From the NCBI RefSeq assembly GCF_014673495.1, contig NZ_CP051006.1:4092001-4156000 (forward strand): a DNA stretch of 64,000 bases, in the 5' to 3' direction. A program made the translations under genes and the position numbers. Source of the stretch: Streptomyces griseofuscus. Its GTDB lineage: Bacteria > Actinomycetota > Actinomycetes > Streptomycetales > Streptomycetaceae. Below the pieces are notes generated by a model that had not been told where the DNA came from, ran no database searches, and was given only the letters and a program-made list of their open reading frames with translations. This document shows positions 8,996 to 17,907 of this stretch, one piece after another; positions within the stretch are counted from its first letter, which is position 1; each line of letters opens with the position of its first letter.

Positions 8996-10507
8996 ATGGC
9001 AGTGGACGAAGGTGTCGTACCGGCGGCGGGGACCGATGGAGGCGAAACGATTCATCGGCTGAAACCCAATGCCGTCGGGCTGCTCGGTGTGGTGTTCATG
9101 GCCGTGGCGACGGCCGCGCCGATCACCGCGATGACCGGGAACGTGCCGTTCATGGTGTCGTCTGGCAACGGCATCGGGGCGCCCGCGAGTTATCTCGTCG
9201 CAATGGTCGTACTGGCAATCTTTTCCGTCGGATTCACCTCGATGGCGAAGCACATCACGTCGACGGGCGCCTTCTACGGATTCATCTCCTACGGCCTCGG
9301 CCGCACGATCGGGCTGGCCTCCGGGCTGCTCGCCACCTTCGCCTACGTCGTCTTCGAGCCCGCGCTCATCGGGATCTTCTCCACCTTCGCCACGACCACC
9401 CTGCGGGACCAGACCGGACTGCATCTGCCCTGGTGGTCCTTCGCGATCCTGATGCTGGCGATCAACAGCGCCGGTACCTGGTTCGGGGTCAGCGTCGCCG
9501 AGAAACTGCTGGTGGTGCTGCTGGCCACCGAGGTCACGGTGCTCGCCGCGATGGCCGTGTCCGTCGCCCTGCACGGCGGCGGGCCGCACGGGTTCAGCCT
9601 TGCGCCCATCGACCCGGTCAACGCGTTCAAGGGCACGTCCGCCGGGCTCGGCCTGTTCTTCGCCTTCTGGTCCTGGGTCGGCTTCGAGTCCACCGCGATG
9701 TACGGCGAGGAGTCCCGCGACCCCAAGCGGATCATCCCCAAGGCGACGATGGTCAGCGTCCTGGGCGTCGGGGTCTTCTACGTCCTCGTCTCCTGGATGG
9801 CCATCTGCGGCAACGGCGAGGCGGCGGCCGTGAAGGCGGCGTCCTCCGCGAACCCCCTGTCGATGTTCTTCGACCCCACCGAGCGGTACGTCGGCCACTG
9901 GGCCGTCGACGTCATGCAGTGGCTGATGATCACCGGGTCACTGGCCTGCGGGATGGCCTTCCACAACTGCGCCGCGCGCTATCTCTACGCCCTGGGCCGC
10001 GAGGGCGTGCTGCCCTCGCTCAAGCGCACCGTCGGCCGCACCCACGCCCGGCACGGCTCGCCGCACATCGCCGGGCTGGTGCAGACGGGGGTGGCGGCGG
10101 TGCTGATCGGCGCGTTCTGGATCGCGGGGAAGGACCCGTACACCGGGACGTACGTGCTGCTCGCGATCCTCGGGACGATGGCGATCCTGGTCGTCCAGGC
10201 CGTCTGCTCGTTCGCCGTGCTGGCGTACTTCCGCTCGCACCACCCCGAGAGCCGGCACTGGTTCCGTACGTTCGCCGCGCCGCTGGTGGGTGGGGTGGCG
10301 ATGCTCGGGGTCGTGGTGCTGCTGGTGTCCAACATGGGGGCGGCGGCGGGGAGCGAGTCGGGATCGCTGGTGCTGCGGGCCACGCCGTGGCTGGTGGGGG
10401 CGGTCGCGGTGGCGGGGGTGGCGTACGCGCAGTACCTCAAGCGGCGGGCACCCGAGCGGTACGCGCTGCTGGGCCGGACCATCCTGGAGGAGACCAGGGA
10501 GCGGTGA
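8996..10507 (+). CDS. APC-family amino acid permease
   Basis: 503 residues with about 12-13 hydrophobic segments from residue 22 onward. A strong GGAGGGGG ribosome site precedes the ATG. The first membrane segments (LKPNAVGLLGVVFMAVATAA, then the unwound-helix consensus) are typical of APC-superfamily transporters, which carry amino acids or amines with protons or in exchange. The substrate is not readable from sequence. It ends five bases from the convergent MarR-like gene. Confidence 0.9.
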   Translation: MAVDEGVVPAAGTDGGETIHRLKPNAVGLLGVVFMAVATAAPITAMTGNVPFMVSSGNGIGAPASYLVAMVVLAIFSVGFTSMAKHITSTGAFYGFISYGLGRTIGLASGLLATFAYVVFEPALIGIFSTFATTTLRDQTGLHLPWWSFAILMLAINSAGTWFGVSVAEKLLVVLLATEVTVLAAMAVSVALHGGGPHGFSLAPIDPVNAFKGTSAGLGLFFAFWSWVGFESTAMYGEESRDPKRIIPKATMVSVLGVGVFYVLVSWMAICGNGEAAAVKAASSANPLSMFFDPTERYVGHWAVDVMQWLMITGSLACGMAFHNCAARYLYALGREGVLPSLKRTVGRTHARHGSPHIAGLVQTGVAAVLIGAFWIAGKDPYTGTYVLLAILGTMAILVVQAVCSFAVLAYFRSHHPESRHWFRTFAAPLVGGVAMLGVVVLLVSNMGAAAGSESGSLVLRATPWLVGAVAVAGVAYAQYLKRRAPERYALLGRTILEETRER

Positions 10508-10512
10508 CGGAC

Positions 10513-11013
10513 TCAGCGGTGTCTCGCGTCCCGGTAGGCCCGCCACCGCTCCATCATCTCCGCCACGTCCCGCTCGATGAACTCGAAGAAGTCCAGCGTC
10601 TCGGCAAGGCGGCGGCCCGCGGGGGTGTCGGCGCCGAGGCTGGTGACGCCCTCGCGCAGGGCGTCCTCCCAGCGCTTGATGATGGCGTTGCGGCTGGTGA
10701 GGGCCTCGTACCACTGGTCGCTGTGCACGCGGTAGCGCTCACGGCGGGAGCCGGGTTCGCGTTCGCGGGAGACCATGTGGACCTGGGAGAGATAGCGCAC
10801 CGCGCCGGAGACGGCGGCCGGGCTGATCCTCAGCTGCTCGCCCAGCTCGGCCGAGGTCAGGGTGCCGGTGTCGGAGGCGAGCAGGGCGGCGAACACCCGG
10901 GAGGGCATCCGGGTCATCCCGGCCTCCACGAGCTGCGCCGCGAAGTGCTCCACGAAGGCCGAGACCGCCTCGGGATCCCGCCCCGCCCCTGCCGCGCCCA
11001 CCGCATCCGTCAT
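10513..11013 (-). CDS. MarR/GbsR-like transcriptional regulator
   Basis: 166 residues from ATG 11013; an upstream GTG at 11031 would lie in the intergenic operator region. A winged-helix domain covers residues about 35-100, with the recognition-helix region LTSAELGEQLRISPAAVSGAVRYL, then a long helical C-terminus rich in charged residues. It is divergent from an ABC exporter, and an 18-bp perfect palindrome lies in the shared promoter region. It is probably a local repressor of the exporter and of itself, released by an exported compound (inference). Confidence 0.88.
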   Translation of the reverse strand: MTDAVGAAGAGRDPEAVSAFVEHFAAQLVEAGMTRMPSRVFAALLASDTGTLTSAELGEQLRISPAAVSGAVRYLSQVHMVSREREPGSRRERYRVHSDQWYEALTSRNAIIKRWEDALREGVTSLGADTPAGRRLAETLDFFEFIERDVAEMMERWRAYRDARHR

Positions 11014-11050
11014 GGTGCTCACCGTACCCAAATTTAGGGACCTTCGGTAA

Positions 11051-11068
11051 CTTCACAAATTTGTGAAG
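11051..11068. promoter_or_regulatory. Perfect 18-bp palindrome, likely operator
   Basis: CTTCACAAATTTGTGAAG is a perfect palindrome, AT-rich in a very GC-rich genome. It lies between the divergent MarR-like gene (start 11013) and ABC gene (start 11088). An imperfect relative, CCCAAATTTAGGG, lies at 11028-11040. Position and symmetry suit a dimeric winged-helix repressor. Confidence 0.8.
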
Positions 11069-11087
11069 GAAGCGTACGTTCGGGCCC

Positions 11088-12002
11088 ATGACGAAGGCAA
11101 TCACGGTCGCCGGACTGCACAAGTCCTTCGGCCGTACCCACGCGCTGGACGGCCTCGATCTGGAGGTCGAGGCCGGCGAGGTGCACGGCTTCCTCGGGCC
11201 GAACGGCGCGGGCAAGTCGACCGCCATCCGGGTGCTGCTCGGGCTGCTGCGCGCGGACGCGGGCGCCGTGCGGGTGCTGGAGCGCGACCCCTGGCGGGAC
11301 GCGGTGGAGGTGCACCGGCGGATCGCCTATGTGCCCGGCGATGTGACCCTGTGGCGCAATCTGTCCGGCGGCGAGGTCATCGACCTGTTCGGCCGGCTGC
11401 GCGGGGGCCTCGATCCCCGGCGGCGCGCCGAACTGGTCGAACGCTTCGAGCTGGACCCGACGAAGAAGGGCCGCACCTACTCCAAGGGCAACCGGCAGAA
11501 GGTCGCCCTGGTCGCCGCCTTCGCCTCGGACGTGGATCTGCTGGTCCTGGACGAGCCGACCTCGGGCCTCGACCCCCTGATGGAGGAGGTCTTCCGGCGC
11601 TGCGTGGAGGAGGAGCGGGCGCGCGGCCGTACGGTCCTGCTCTCCTCCCACATCCTCGGCGAGGTGGAGCAGCTGTGCGACCGGGTCAGCATCATCCGCA
11701 AGGGGCGGACGGTGGAGAGCGGTTCGCTGGCCGAGCTGCGGCATCTGACCCGGACCAGCGTGAGCGCCGAACTCATGGACGAGCCGCGCGGGTTGGCGGA
11801 GCTGCCGGGCGTGCACGACCTCGACGTACAGGGCCGGCGGGTGCGGCTCCAGGTGGACACCGATCAACTCGACGGCCTGCTGCGGGCGTTGGGTGAGTCC
11901 GGGGTGCGGACGCTGACGTCGACACCGCCGACGCTGGAGGAGCTGTTCCTGCGGCACTACGCACAGGACGCCGACGCGGAGCCGGACGGGGTGGCGGTAT
12001 GA
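11088..12002 (+). CDS. ABC exporter ATP-binding protein
   Basis: 304 residues. The nucleotide-binding domain shows Walker A GPNGAGKST (about 39-47), a signature-like YSKGNRQKVAL, Walker B LLVLDEPTSGLDP and the switch SSHILGE. A C-terminal extension of about 90 residues is typical of drug-export ABC-2 ATPases. It shares a 4-base ATGA overlap with the permease gene, so the two are translated together. There is no clear ribosome site before the ATG, and the palindrome ends only 19 bases upstream, so a short-leader or leaderless transcript is plausible. Confidence 0.94.
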   Translation: MTKAITVAGLHKSFGRTHALDGLDLEVEAGEVHGFLGPNGAGKSTAIRVLLGLLRADAGAVRVLERDPWRDAVEVHRRIAYVPGDVTLWRNLSGGEVIDLFGRLRGGLDPRRRAELVERFELDPTKKGRTYSKGNRQKVALVAAFASDVDLLVLDEPTSGLDPLMEEVFRRCVEEERARGRTVLLSSHILGEVEQLCDRVSIIRKGRTVESGSLAELRHLTRTSVSAELMDEPRGLAELPGVHDLDVQGRRVRLQVDTDQLDGLLRALGESGVRTLTSTPPTLEELFLRHYAQDADAEPDGVAV

Positions 12003-13603
12003 GCGCGGCCGTCGTGTCCCTGCGGGCGGGCGGTGCCCGGTCGTTCGCCGGAACCGGAACCCTGGTGCGCCTCGCGCTGCGCCGGGACCGGGTGCTGATC
12101 CCGGTCTGGATCGCGGTGATCACGCTGATGGTGCTGTCCATGCCCGCCAGCCTCCGGTCGATCTACGGCACCCCCGCCGCCCGCGCCGACCTGATGCACC
12201 AGATGGCGGCGAACACCTCGCTGCGCGCCATGGTCGGACCGGTCTTCGCCGACTCGCTGGGCGCGCTCACGGCCTGGCGGGTCGGCGTGTACGCCGGTGC
12301 GCTCGCCGCGGTGCTGAGCCTGCTGGTCGTCGTACGCCACACCCGGGACGAGGAGGAGAGCGGGCGCCAGGAGATGGTGTCGGCCGGAGCGGTCGGACGG
12401 CGGGCCCCGCTGACGGCCGCCCTGGTGACGGCGGCGGCCGCGAACGCGGTCCTCGCGGTACTGATCGCGGCGGGCCTTGCCGCGCAGGGCGGCGCGGGGG
12501 CGGTGGCGTTCGGGCTCGGCGTCGGCGGGACCGGGCTGGTCTTCGCGACCATGGCGGCGATCGTCGCCCAGCTGACGGAGAGCGCGCGGCTCGCCCGGGG
12601 GCTGACGTCGGGGGTGCTGGGCGCGGCGTTCGTGCTGCGCGCGGCGGGCGACTCGGCGTCCTCCGACGGTTCCTCGGCCATGACCTGGCTCTCTCCGCTC
12701 GGCTGGCTGGAGGAGCTGCGGGCCTTCGCGGGCGAACGCTGGTGGGTGCTCGCGCTGTTCGCGGCGGCGGCCCTGGTGCAGGGCGCGATCGCCTATGAGC
12801 TGGCCGGGCGCCGGGACCTCGGGATGAGCTTCCTGCCGACCCGGCCGGGACCGGCGACGGGACGGCTCGGCACGGCGGGCGCGCTGGCCTGGCGGTTGCA
12901 GCGGGGCGGTGTGCTGGGCTGGGGACTGGGGTTCTTCGTCGCGGGGGTGGTGTACGGCGGGGTCGCGACCGGCGCGGCGGACCTGGTGCGCGACAGCGAT
13001 CAGGCCCGGGAGATCTTCCAGCGGATGGGCGGGCAGTCGGGGCTGACGAACGCGCTGCTGGCGGCGCTGACCGGGATGCTGGGGCTGGTGGCGGCGCTGT
13101 ACATCGTGCAGTCGGTGCTCCGGCTGAGCGGCGAGGAGTCCTCCGGCCGGGCCGAACCCGTGCTCGCGGGCGCGGTCGGCAGGCTGCGCTGGGCCGCCGG
13201 GCATCTGGTGATCGCCTTCGGCGGCGCGGCCCTGCTGATGCTGCTCACCGGTCTGGGCTTCGCGGCGGGCTACGGCAAGGACGTCGGCCCGCTGCTGGCC
13301 GCGTGCCTCGTCCAGCTCCCGGCGATCTGGGTCATCGGCGGCATCGCCGTCCTGCTCCACGGCGTCCTGCCCCGCGGCGCGTCCGCGGCCTGGGGCGTCG
13401 CCGGCGCCGTCCTCCTCCTCGGCTGGATCGGTCCCGCCCTGAAGGCCCCCCGGTCCCTGCTGGACCTCTCCCCCTTCACCCACCTCCCGAAGCTGCCGGG
13501 CGGCACGGTGCACTGGCCGCCGATGCTGGCGCTCACGGGGATCGCGGTGGTGCTGGTGGGGGTGGGGCTGGCGGGGCTGCGGAGGAGGGATGTGGCGGGG
13601 TGA
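11999..13603 (+). CDS. ABC-2 type exporter permease
   Basis: 534 residues with about 12 hydrophobic segments in two halves, resembling the single-chain permeases found beside actinobacterial antibiotic-export ATPases. The first helix begins at about residue 35 (VLIPVWIAVITLMVLSMP). A cytosolic loop contains DEEESGRQEMVSAGAVGRR, and a related LSGEESSGRAEPVLAGAVGR occurs in the second half, showing an internal repeat. It probably exports a lipophilic compound together with the overlapping ATPase. The substrate is unknown. Confidence 0.9.
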   Translation: MSAAVVSLRAGGARSFAGTGTLVRLALRRDRVLIPVWIAVITLMVLSMPASLRSIYGTPAARADLMHQMAANTSLRAMVGPVFADSLGALTAWRVGVYAGALAAVLSLLVVVRHTRDEEESGRQEMVSAGAVGRRAPLTAALVTAAAANAVLAVLIAAGLAAQGGAGAVAFGLGVGGTGLVFATMAAIVAQLTESARLARGLTSGVLGAAFVLRAAGDSASSDGSSAMTWLSPLGWLEELRAFAGERWWVLALFAAAALVQGAIAYELAGRRDLGMSFLPTRPGPATGRLGTAGALAWRLQRGGVLGWGLGFFVAGVVYGGVATGAADLVRDSDQAREIFQRMGGQSGLTNALLAALTGMLGLVAALYIVQSVLRLSGEESSGRAEPVLAGAVGRLRWAAGHLVIAFGGAALLMLLTGLGFAAGYGKDVGPLLAACLVQLPAIWVIGGIAVLLHGVLPRGASAAWGVAGAVLLLGWIGPALKAPRSLLDLSPFTHLPKLPGGTVHWPPMLALTGIAVVLVGVGLAGLRRRDVAG

Positions 13604-13612
13604 GGGCGGGCC

Positions 13613-13758
13613 TCAGCCGACGTACTGCTTGAGGTCCTCGGTGTCGATCTCGATCCCCAGCGGTTCCGGGAGGGAGAACTTGGCACCGAAGGGCTTCTTC
13701 TCGGCGCTGCGGTATCCGACTCCACGGTCAACGGGGATGCGTGCGTCACAACCGTCAT
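13613..13758 (-). pseudogene. Remnant of a Uma2-family (DUF820) protein
   Basis: An ATG at 13758 with a GAGGAGG ribosome site starts a short frame reading MTVVTHASPLTVESDT. In another frame the DNA then encodes YRSAEKKPFGAKFSLPEPLG followed by IEIDTEDLKQYVG and a stop at 13613. That ending matches the typical C-terminus of Uma2-family proteins as I remember them. There is no start codon in the C-terminal frame, so this looks like a gene whose middle (about 150 codons) was deleted out of frame. It lies just downstream of the P450. Confidence 0.55.
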
Positions 13759-13845
13759 GGTGCCCTCCTCGTCAGGCGAGCACCAGCGTGCCGTGCCCCC
13801 GTGGGGCATATGCCAAAACGTCCGCCCGATCAGCCGAACGGGTGA

Positions 13846-15066
13846 TCACCGCACCTCCACGCTCAGCCCGTCCAGGCCCCGGATCACGAAGTTCGGTTTG
13901 CGGGTCGGGTCCTTCGCCAGGGTGAGGGTGGGGGCCCGGTTCAGGAGGGCGGTCATGGAGGCGGTCAGTTCGAGGCGGGCCAGGGGGGCGCCGATGCAGT
14001 AGTGGATGCCGGCACTGAAGGAGATATGGGGGTTGTCGGCGCGGGCGAGATCGAGGCGGGTGGGGTCGGGGAAGACGGCCGGGTCGTGGTTGGCGGAGCC
14101 GAAGAGCATGGCGATCTCGGCGCCGCGCGGGATCACCGTGCCGTCGATCTCGATGTCGTCCAGAACCCAGCGCTCGAAGAGCTGGAGCGGGGTGTCGTAG
14201 CGCATCAACTCCTCGATCGCGGTGGGGATCAAGGAGTGGTCGGCGCGCAGGGCGGCCAGCTGGGCGGGGTTGCGGAAGAGCGCCCACCAGCCGTTGACCG
14301 TGGCGTTGACGGTGGCCTCGTGGCCCGCGTTGAGCAGCAGGACCGCGGTGGAGATCATCTCCTGCTCGGTCAGCCGGTCGTCCTCGTCGTGCGCGGCGAT
14401 CAGCCCGGAGATCAGATCGTCCCCGGGACGCCCGCGCCGCTCGGCGATCAACTCCCGCAGATACTCGGAGAATTCCACCGATGCGCGGACCGCCCGCGCC
14501 GCCGTGTCCTCGGACGGATTCAGCTCGTACATCCCGCAGATCGCCGCCGACCAGGGCCGCAGCTGCGCCCGGTCCGCCTCCGGGATCCCCAGCATCTCGG
14601 CGATCACCGCCACCGGCAGCGGCTCGGCGACATCCGTCAGCAGATCGCCGCCGCCGTCCCGGACGAGGCCCCCGACCAGCTCGTCGGCCAGACCGCGCAC
14701 ATACGGCTTCAGCCGCTCCACCGTGCGCGGGGTGAACGCCTTCGACACCAGCCGCCGGATCCGGGTGTGGTCCGGCGGCTCCAGGTCCAGCATCCCGTGA
14801 TCGTTGAGCGTCCGGAACGGCTCGTGCGCGGCCGGCGGCGCGCTCCTCCCGAACTCCTCGTGCGAGAAGCGGTGCTGGTACGTCCGCCCGAGCCGCCGGT
14901 CCCGCAGCAGCGCCGAGACGTCCGCGTGGTGCGGCACCAGCCACTGGTTTGTGGGCTCGTACCGGACCACCCGCCCGCGTGCCCGCAACTCGGCGTACGC
15001 CGGGTACGGATCGGCCACGAACGCCGGGTCCCAGGGATCGAAAGCGAGGTCTACAGGCCCTGACAT
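13846..15066 (-). CDS. Cytochrome P450, CYP107-like
   Basis: 406 residues, soluble bacterial class. Motifs: the I-helix oxygen-activation motif NAGHEAT (about 244-250), the K-helix ExxR in EELMR, and the heme-cysteine signature FSAGIHYCIGAPLARLE near residue 345. HTRIRRLVSKAFTPR is the standard C-helix region. It hydroxylates or epoxidises small hydrophobic substrates and needs ferredoxin and a reductase, neither of which is encoded nearby. By position it resembles the S. coelicolor P450 I remember as CYP107P1 (memory, not searched). Confidence 0.94.
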   Translation of the reverse strand: MSGPVDLAFDPWDPAFVADPYPAYAELRARGRVVRYEPTNQWLVPHHADVSALLRDRRLGRTYQHRFSHEEFGRSAPPAAHEPFRTLNDHGMLDLEPPDHTRIRRLVSKAFTPRTVERLKPYVRGLADELVGGLVRDGGGDLLTDVAEPLPVAVIAEMLGIPEADRAQLRPWSAAICGMYELNPSEDTAARAVRASVEFSEYLRELIAERRGRPGDDLISGLIAAHDEDDRLTEQEMISTAVLLLNAGHEATVNATVNGWWALFRNPAQLAALRADHSLIPTAIEELMRYDTPLQLFERWVLDDIEIDGTVIPRGAEIAMLFGSANHDPAVFPDPTRLDLARADNPHISFSAGIHYCIGAPLARLELTASMTALLNRAPTLTLAKDPTRKPNFVIRGLDGLSVEVR

Positions 15067-15111
15067 GCGCCGACGCTAACCCGCCGGACCGGATCTGACC
15101 AGGCCATGGGC

Positions 15112-15777
15112 TCAGCCCGGCGTCACCAGCCGCGCCTCGTACGCGAACACCGCCGCCTGGGTGCGGTCGCGCAGGCCCAGTTTGACCAGGATGCGGCTGA
15201 CGTGGGTCTTGGTGGTGGACTCGGCCACCACCAGGCGTTCGGCGATCTCCGCGTTGGACAGGCCCTGGGCGATGAGGACCAGGACCTCGGTCTCGCGGTC
15301 GGTGAGGTCGCCGTAGGCGCCCTGGGCCGCGGGCAGCGGCCGACGGGCCTCCGGGAGGCGGGAGAACTCGGAGATCAGGCGCTTGGTGACGGAGGGCGCG
15401 AGCAGCGCCTCACCGGCGGCCACCACCCGCACCCCGTCGGCCAGTTGGCGCGCCGAGGCGTCCTTGAGGAGGAAGCCGGAGGCGCCCGCGCGCAGGGCCT
15501 GGTAGACGTACTCGTCCAGGTCGAAGGTGGTCAGCACCAGGACCTTCGCCGCGGCGTCGGCCGCGACGATCTCCCGGGTCGCCTCGATGCCGTTCAGCTC
15601 GGGCATCCGGATGTCCATCAGGACGACGTCCGGGGCGAGTTGCCGTACCCGCTCCACCGCCTCGCGGCCGTTGACGGCCTCGCCGACGACCTCGATGTCC
15701 GGCATCGCGTTCAGCAGGACGGAGAAGCCCTCGCGGACCATCATCTGGTCGTCCGCGATCAGGACACGGATCGTCAT
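15112..15777 (-). CDS. NarL/LuxR-type response regulator (tandem system 1)
   Basis: 221 residues. The receiver domain has the acidic pair in IADDQMMVREG, the phosphoacceptor Asp in DVVLMDIRMPEL (about residue 54) and the Lys in GFLLKDAS. The C-terminal GerE/LuxR helix-turn-helix includes LTDRETEVLVLIAQGLSNAEIAERL. The start ATG overlaps the kinase stop by four bases (ATGA). It is very similar to the second regulator at 17.2-17.9 kb, so the pair arose by tandem duplication. Confidence 0.95.
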   Translation of the reverse strand: MTIRVLIADDQMMVREGFSVLLNAMPDIEVVGEAVNGREAVERVRQLAPDVVLMDIRMPELNGIEATREIVAADAAAKVLVLTTFDLDEYVYQALRAGASGFLLKDASARQLADGVRVVAAGEALLAPSVTKRLISEFSRLPEARRPLPAAQGAYGDLTDRETEVLVLIAQGLSNAEIAERLVVAESTTKTHVSRILVKLGLRDRTQAAVFAYEARLVTPG

Positions 15778-17132
15778 GCGCCGCCCTCGGGTTCGGCCGC
15801 CGGGGTCGCCACGGGGAGGAACACTGCCACCTCGTAGCCCCCCTCGGTGGTGCGGGCCGCCGTCATCTCGCCGTCCAGCATGGTGACACGCTCGCGCATG
15901 CCCGTGAGGCCGTGCCCCGCGCCCGGTGACGGCTTCAGCAGGCTCGGCGCGGGCGGCGGCCCGTTGACCACGCGCAGCCCGAGCCCGCCGAGTACGTAGG
16001 AGACCTCCACCCGGGCGCTCGCCCCCGGCGCGTGCCGCAGGGTGTTGCTCAGCGCCTCCTGGACGATCCGGTAGGCGGACAGCTCCACCCCCTGCGGCAG
16101 TTCGCGCACCGCGCCGGTCACCGCCTTGTCCACGGTGAGCCCGGCCTCGCGGACATTGGCGAGCAGCCGGTCCAGATCGGCGAGCGTGGGCTGCGGGGCG
16201 TCCGGTGCCTCGTAGTCCTCCGCGCGGACGACCCCGAGGACCCGGCGCAGCTCGGTCAGGGCCGCCACCGCGTTCTCCCGGATGGTGACGAACGCCTTCT
16301 CCAGCTCCGGCGGCGGGTTCTCCACCCGGTACGGCGCCGCCTCCGCCTGGATGGCGACCACCGACATGTGGTGGGCGACCACGTCGTGCAGCTCCCGCGC
16401 GATGGTGGTGCGCTCCTCCAGCAGGGTGCGCCGCGAACGCTCGTGCTCGGTCACCGTCTGCTGCGCGGTCACCTCCAGGGCGGCCTCCTTGCGGACGTGC
16501 CGCACGGCGACCACCAGCAGGATCAGCGCGGACACGAACATCATCTGGGCTATGGCGTCCTGGTCGTACGCGTGGCCGAACAGGCTCGCGTCGAAGAAGC
16601 TGTACGCCCCGGTCAGCGCCCACATCCAGGCAGCGGTGCGCGGCCGGGTGCGGATCGCCACGACGGTCAGCACCACCAGGTGGGAGAAGAAGCTGCTCGG
16701 CGTCCAGTTGCTGCTCATCGGATCGCTGCCGCTGATGATCCCGGTGACCGTGCACCCCGCAAGGGACAGCCAGAACGCCCCGGCCGGGCGGACCAGGGTC
16801 AGCAGGACCGGCGCCAGGGCCAGCAGACCGCAGATCATGGCCGGCCCCATGGAGGTGTCGGCGCGGAACAGGGCGATCCACAAGGCCAGCAGGCCGAAGA
16901 GGGCCACCACGGCGTGCCGGCCCCAGGGCGCGTACTCCCTCAGCCGGCCCGAACGGCGGCGCACGAAGCGGCTGTCGGGGCCGAGCGGGGGCAGCGGCCG
17001 GTAGGCGAAGGCGTCGTGGAACAGGTCCTGCCGCAGCCCGGCGAGGGCATCCGCGGCCAGCCGGAACTCCGGGCTGCGCGGGCGGCCGGACCCGAACGGT
17101 CCTGTCGGGTGCGGGGGCGTCGTCTCGGTCAC
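15774..17132 (-). CDS. DesK-like sensor histidine kinase (tandem system 1)
   Basis: About 452 residues from GTG 17132; an in-frame ATG at 17219 would nearly touch the next gene. A cytosolic N-terminal stretch is followed by 5-6 membrane helices (about 80-225). Then comes a HisKA_3 dimerisation box, ERTTIARELHDVVAHHMSV, with the phospho-His, and an ATPase domain ending in GAGHGLTGMRERV. Short external loops suggest it senses membrane state or a lipophilic signal, as DesK-type kinases do. Translationally coupled to the response regulator. Confidence 0.92.
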   Translation of the reverse strand: MTETTPPHPTGPFGSGRPRSPEFRLAADALAGLRQDLFHDAFAYRPLPPLGPDSRFVRRRSGRLREYAPWGRHAVVALFGLLALWIALFRADTSMGPAMICGLLALAPVLLTLVRPAGAFWLSLAGCTVTGIISGSDPMSSNWTPSSFFSHLVVLTVVAIRTRPRTAAWMWALTGAYSFFDASLFGHAYDQDAIAQMMFVSALILLVVAVRHVRKEAALEVTAQQTVTEHERSRRTLLEERTTIARELHDVVAHHMSVVAIQAEAAPYRVENPPPELEKAFVTIRENAVAALTELRRVLGVVRAEDYEAPDAPQPTLADLDRLLANVREAGLTVDKAVTGAVRELPQGVELSAYRIVQEALSNTLRHAPGASARVEVSYVLGGLGLRVVNGPPPAPSLLKPSPGAGHGLTGMRERVTMLDGEMTAARTTEGGYEVAVFLPVATPAAEPEGGA

Positions 17133-17197
17133 AGGGAAAACCGTAGGCGGCGGGCGGTGTCCGGACGTCACCTTGGAGTCGGGTTCCCCGGCCTCCG

Positions 17198-17210
17198 TCT
17201 CAGGTACTAC
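17198..17210. promoter_or_regulatory. Shared 13-mer upstream of sensor kinase 1
   Basis: TCTCAGGTACTAC (minus strand GTAGTACCTGAGA) lies about 70 bases upstream of the kinase start. The identical 13-mer recurs at 21693-21705 upstream of the secreted hydrolase. A candidate binding site for one of the two NarL-type regulators. Confidence 0.45.
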
Positions 17211-17226
17211 TCGGGGCATACGGCCC

Positions 17227-17907
17227 TCACCGCGTCCCCGGCCGGATCAGGCCCGACTCGTACGCGAAGATCGCGGCCTGGGTGCGGTCCCGCAGTCCCA
17301 GCTTCACCAGGATCCGGCCCACATGGGTCTTCACCGTCTGCTCGGCCACCACCAGCCTGCCCGCTATCTCCGCGTTGCTCAGCCCCTGTGCGATCAGCGC
17401 CAGTACCTCCGTCTCCCGTTCGGTGAGGTCCCCCACGCGCCGGTGCCGCGGGGAGCGGCGACCGCCGTGCAGCCGGGAGAACTCGGCGATGAGGCGCCGG
17501 GTGACACCGGGGGCGAGCAGGGCGTCGCCGCCGGCCACCACCCGTACCGCCTCGGCGAGTTTGTCGGCGGAGGCGTCCTTGAGCAGGAACCCGGAGGCGC
17601 CGGCGCGCAACGCGTCGTACACGTACTCGTCCAGGTCGAAGGTGGTCAGGACCAGGACCTTGACGGCGGGTTGGGCGACGGCGATGTGCTCGGTGGCCTG
17701 GATGCCGCCCAGTTCGGGCATGCGGATGTCCATCAGGACGACGTCCGGGGACAGTTCGGCGGACCTCGTGATCGCCTCCCGGCCGTCCACCGCCTGGCCG
17801 ACGACCTCGATGCCGGGCTGGGCGTTGAGCAGTACGGTGAAGCCCTGCCGGACCATCTCCTGGTCGTCGGCGATGAGTACGCGGATGGGGCCGGCGCCGC
17901 TCGTCAT
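17227..17907 (-). CDS. NarL/LuxR-type response regulator (tandem system 2)
   Basis: 226 residues from ATG 17907, which overlaps the kinase stop by four bases. Receiver motifs (IADDQEMVRQG, phospho-Asp in DVVLMDIRMPELG, Lys in GFLLKDASA) and a C-terminal LuxR HTH (LTERETEVLALIAQGLSNAEIAGRL) are intact. It differs from system 1 mainly at the N-terminus and in the inter-domain linker. With two nearly identical recognition helices, the two regulators may bind overlapping sites. Confidence 0.95.
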   Translation of the reverse strand: MTSGAGPIRVLIADDQEMVRQGFTVLLNAQPGIEVVGQAVDGREAITRSAELSPDVVLMDIRMPELGGIQATEHIAVAQPAVKVLVLTTFDLDEYVYDALRAGASGFLLKDASADKLAEAVRVVAGGDALLAPGVTRRLIAEFSRLHGGRRSPRHRRVGDLTERETEVLALIAQGLSNAEIAGRLVVAEQTVKTHVGRILVKLGLRDRTQAAIFAYESGLIRPGTR

